Below are positions 4,962 through 5,249 of a stretch of 5,249 bases of DNA, one piece after another. Each line of letters begins with the position of its first letter. Within the stretch, counting starts at the first letter, position 1. Made by a program: the position numbers and the translations under genes. The notes under the pieces were generated by a model. That model had not been told where the DNA came from. It worked only from the letters and a program-made list of their open reading frames with translations, and did not search any database. This DNA is from Bacillota bacterium. Lineage in GTDB: Bacteria > Bacillota > Dethiobacteria > DTU022. Location: the NCBI GenBank assembly GCA_012727685.1, contig JAAYGO010000062.1, forward strand, positions 1 through 5,249, in the 5' to 3' direction.

Positions 4962-5249
4962 TTAGAAGGGGATACAAATGACCTGGCCAATCTGCAGGTT
5001 GTTGGGGTCTACCCCCGGGTTGGCCGCCTGGATCGCCGCCACCGTGGTCCCGAAGCGCTGCGCCAGCAGGAAATAGGTGTCGCCCGGCTGTATGGTATAC
5101 AGGAAGCCGTTCGGACATTGCGGCGGCACCGCAAAGGGAATGCAGATGACCTGGCCAATCTGCAGGTTGTTGGGATCCACTCCCGGGTTGGCCGCCTGGA
5201 TCGCCGCCACCGTGGTCCCGAAGCGCTGCGCCAGCAAGAAATAGGTGTC
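4962..5249 (-). CDS. Tandem LysM domain protein, C-terminal fragment (5' end outside window)
   Basis: The frame is open from the right window edge to the TAA at 4962-4964, giving 95 residues with no true start inside the window. It holds one near-complete LysM domain (1-39, starting at DTYFLLAQRF), a Pro/Cys linker (AVPPQCPNGFL, 40-50) and a full LysM domain (YTIQPGDTYF...QIGQVICIP, about 51-94); the protein ends one residue later. LysM domains bind the N-acetylglucosamine backbone of peptidoglycan or chitin-like glycans, so the protein probably acts in the cell wall or spore coat; any signal peptide or catalytic domain lies outside. The CPNG...ICIP cysteines recur in each unit, as in LysM proteins of spore-forming Clostridia. 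The 39 residues of unit one recur without change in unit two. It converges with the GNAT gene across a shared terminator. Confidence 0.9.
   Translation of the reverse strand, partial: DTYFLLAQRFGTTVAAIQAANPGVDPNNLQIGQVICIPFAVPPQCPNGFLYTIQPGDTYFLLAQRFGTTVAAIQAANPGVDPNNLQIGQVICIPF
4965..5249 (-). repeat. Direct repeat of 168 nt period encoding identical LysM units
   Basis: The sequence at 4965-5081 recurs at 5133-5249 with an offset of exactly 168 nt (56 codons). I count eight base differences over the 117 shared bases, all silent, so the 39 encoded residues are identical. The repeat reaches the window edge, so more units may lie beyond. Confidence 0.9.

Overview
The window is GC-rich bacterial DNA. 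I read it as a Gram-positive, Clostridia-type Bacillota (Firmicutes) chromosome, possibly of the thermophilic or syntrophic Peptococcaceae/Moorella kind. The reasons are a strong AAGGAGG ribosome binding site in front of a TTG start, a LysM protein with the CPNG...ICIP layout, and GGAGGTC-type intergenic repeats. The phylum is an inference from style; the genus is a guess. No rRNA, tRNA, CRISPR array, transposase or phage gene is visible.

Layout. (1) Positions 1-1151, minus strand: an alanine-racemase-family gene, complete at its start and cut at its 3' end by the window edge. (2) 1152-1444: a divergent intergenic region with several inverted repeats and a weak promoter candidate, but no gene I can support. 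(3) 1445-4706, plus strand: three closely spaced genes, very likely one transcript, for a CoA ligase of the adenylate-forming superfamily (resembling 4-chlorobenzoate:CoA ligase), a fold-type I PLP aminotransferase, and a RimI-like GNAT acyltransferase. (4) 4707-4961: a non-coding stretch with a heptamer repeat, two GC-rich hairpins (one resembling a dispersed palindromic repeat) and a bidirectional terminator. (5) 4962-5249, minus strand: the C-terminal end of a tandem LysM protein that enters from the right edge.

How the genes may work together. The plus-strand trio offers an acid-activating enzyme, an enzyme that makes or uses an amino acid, and an enzyme that moves an acyl group from CoA to an amine. 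The simplest joint reading, which is inference, is a small pathway that makes or processes an N-acyl (or N-aroyl) amino acid. The divergent racemase could feed it a D-amino acid or could simply be a cell-wall gene. The aminotransferase is the most unusual protein: both residues that normally contact the PLP 3'-oxygen appear to be replaced.
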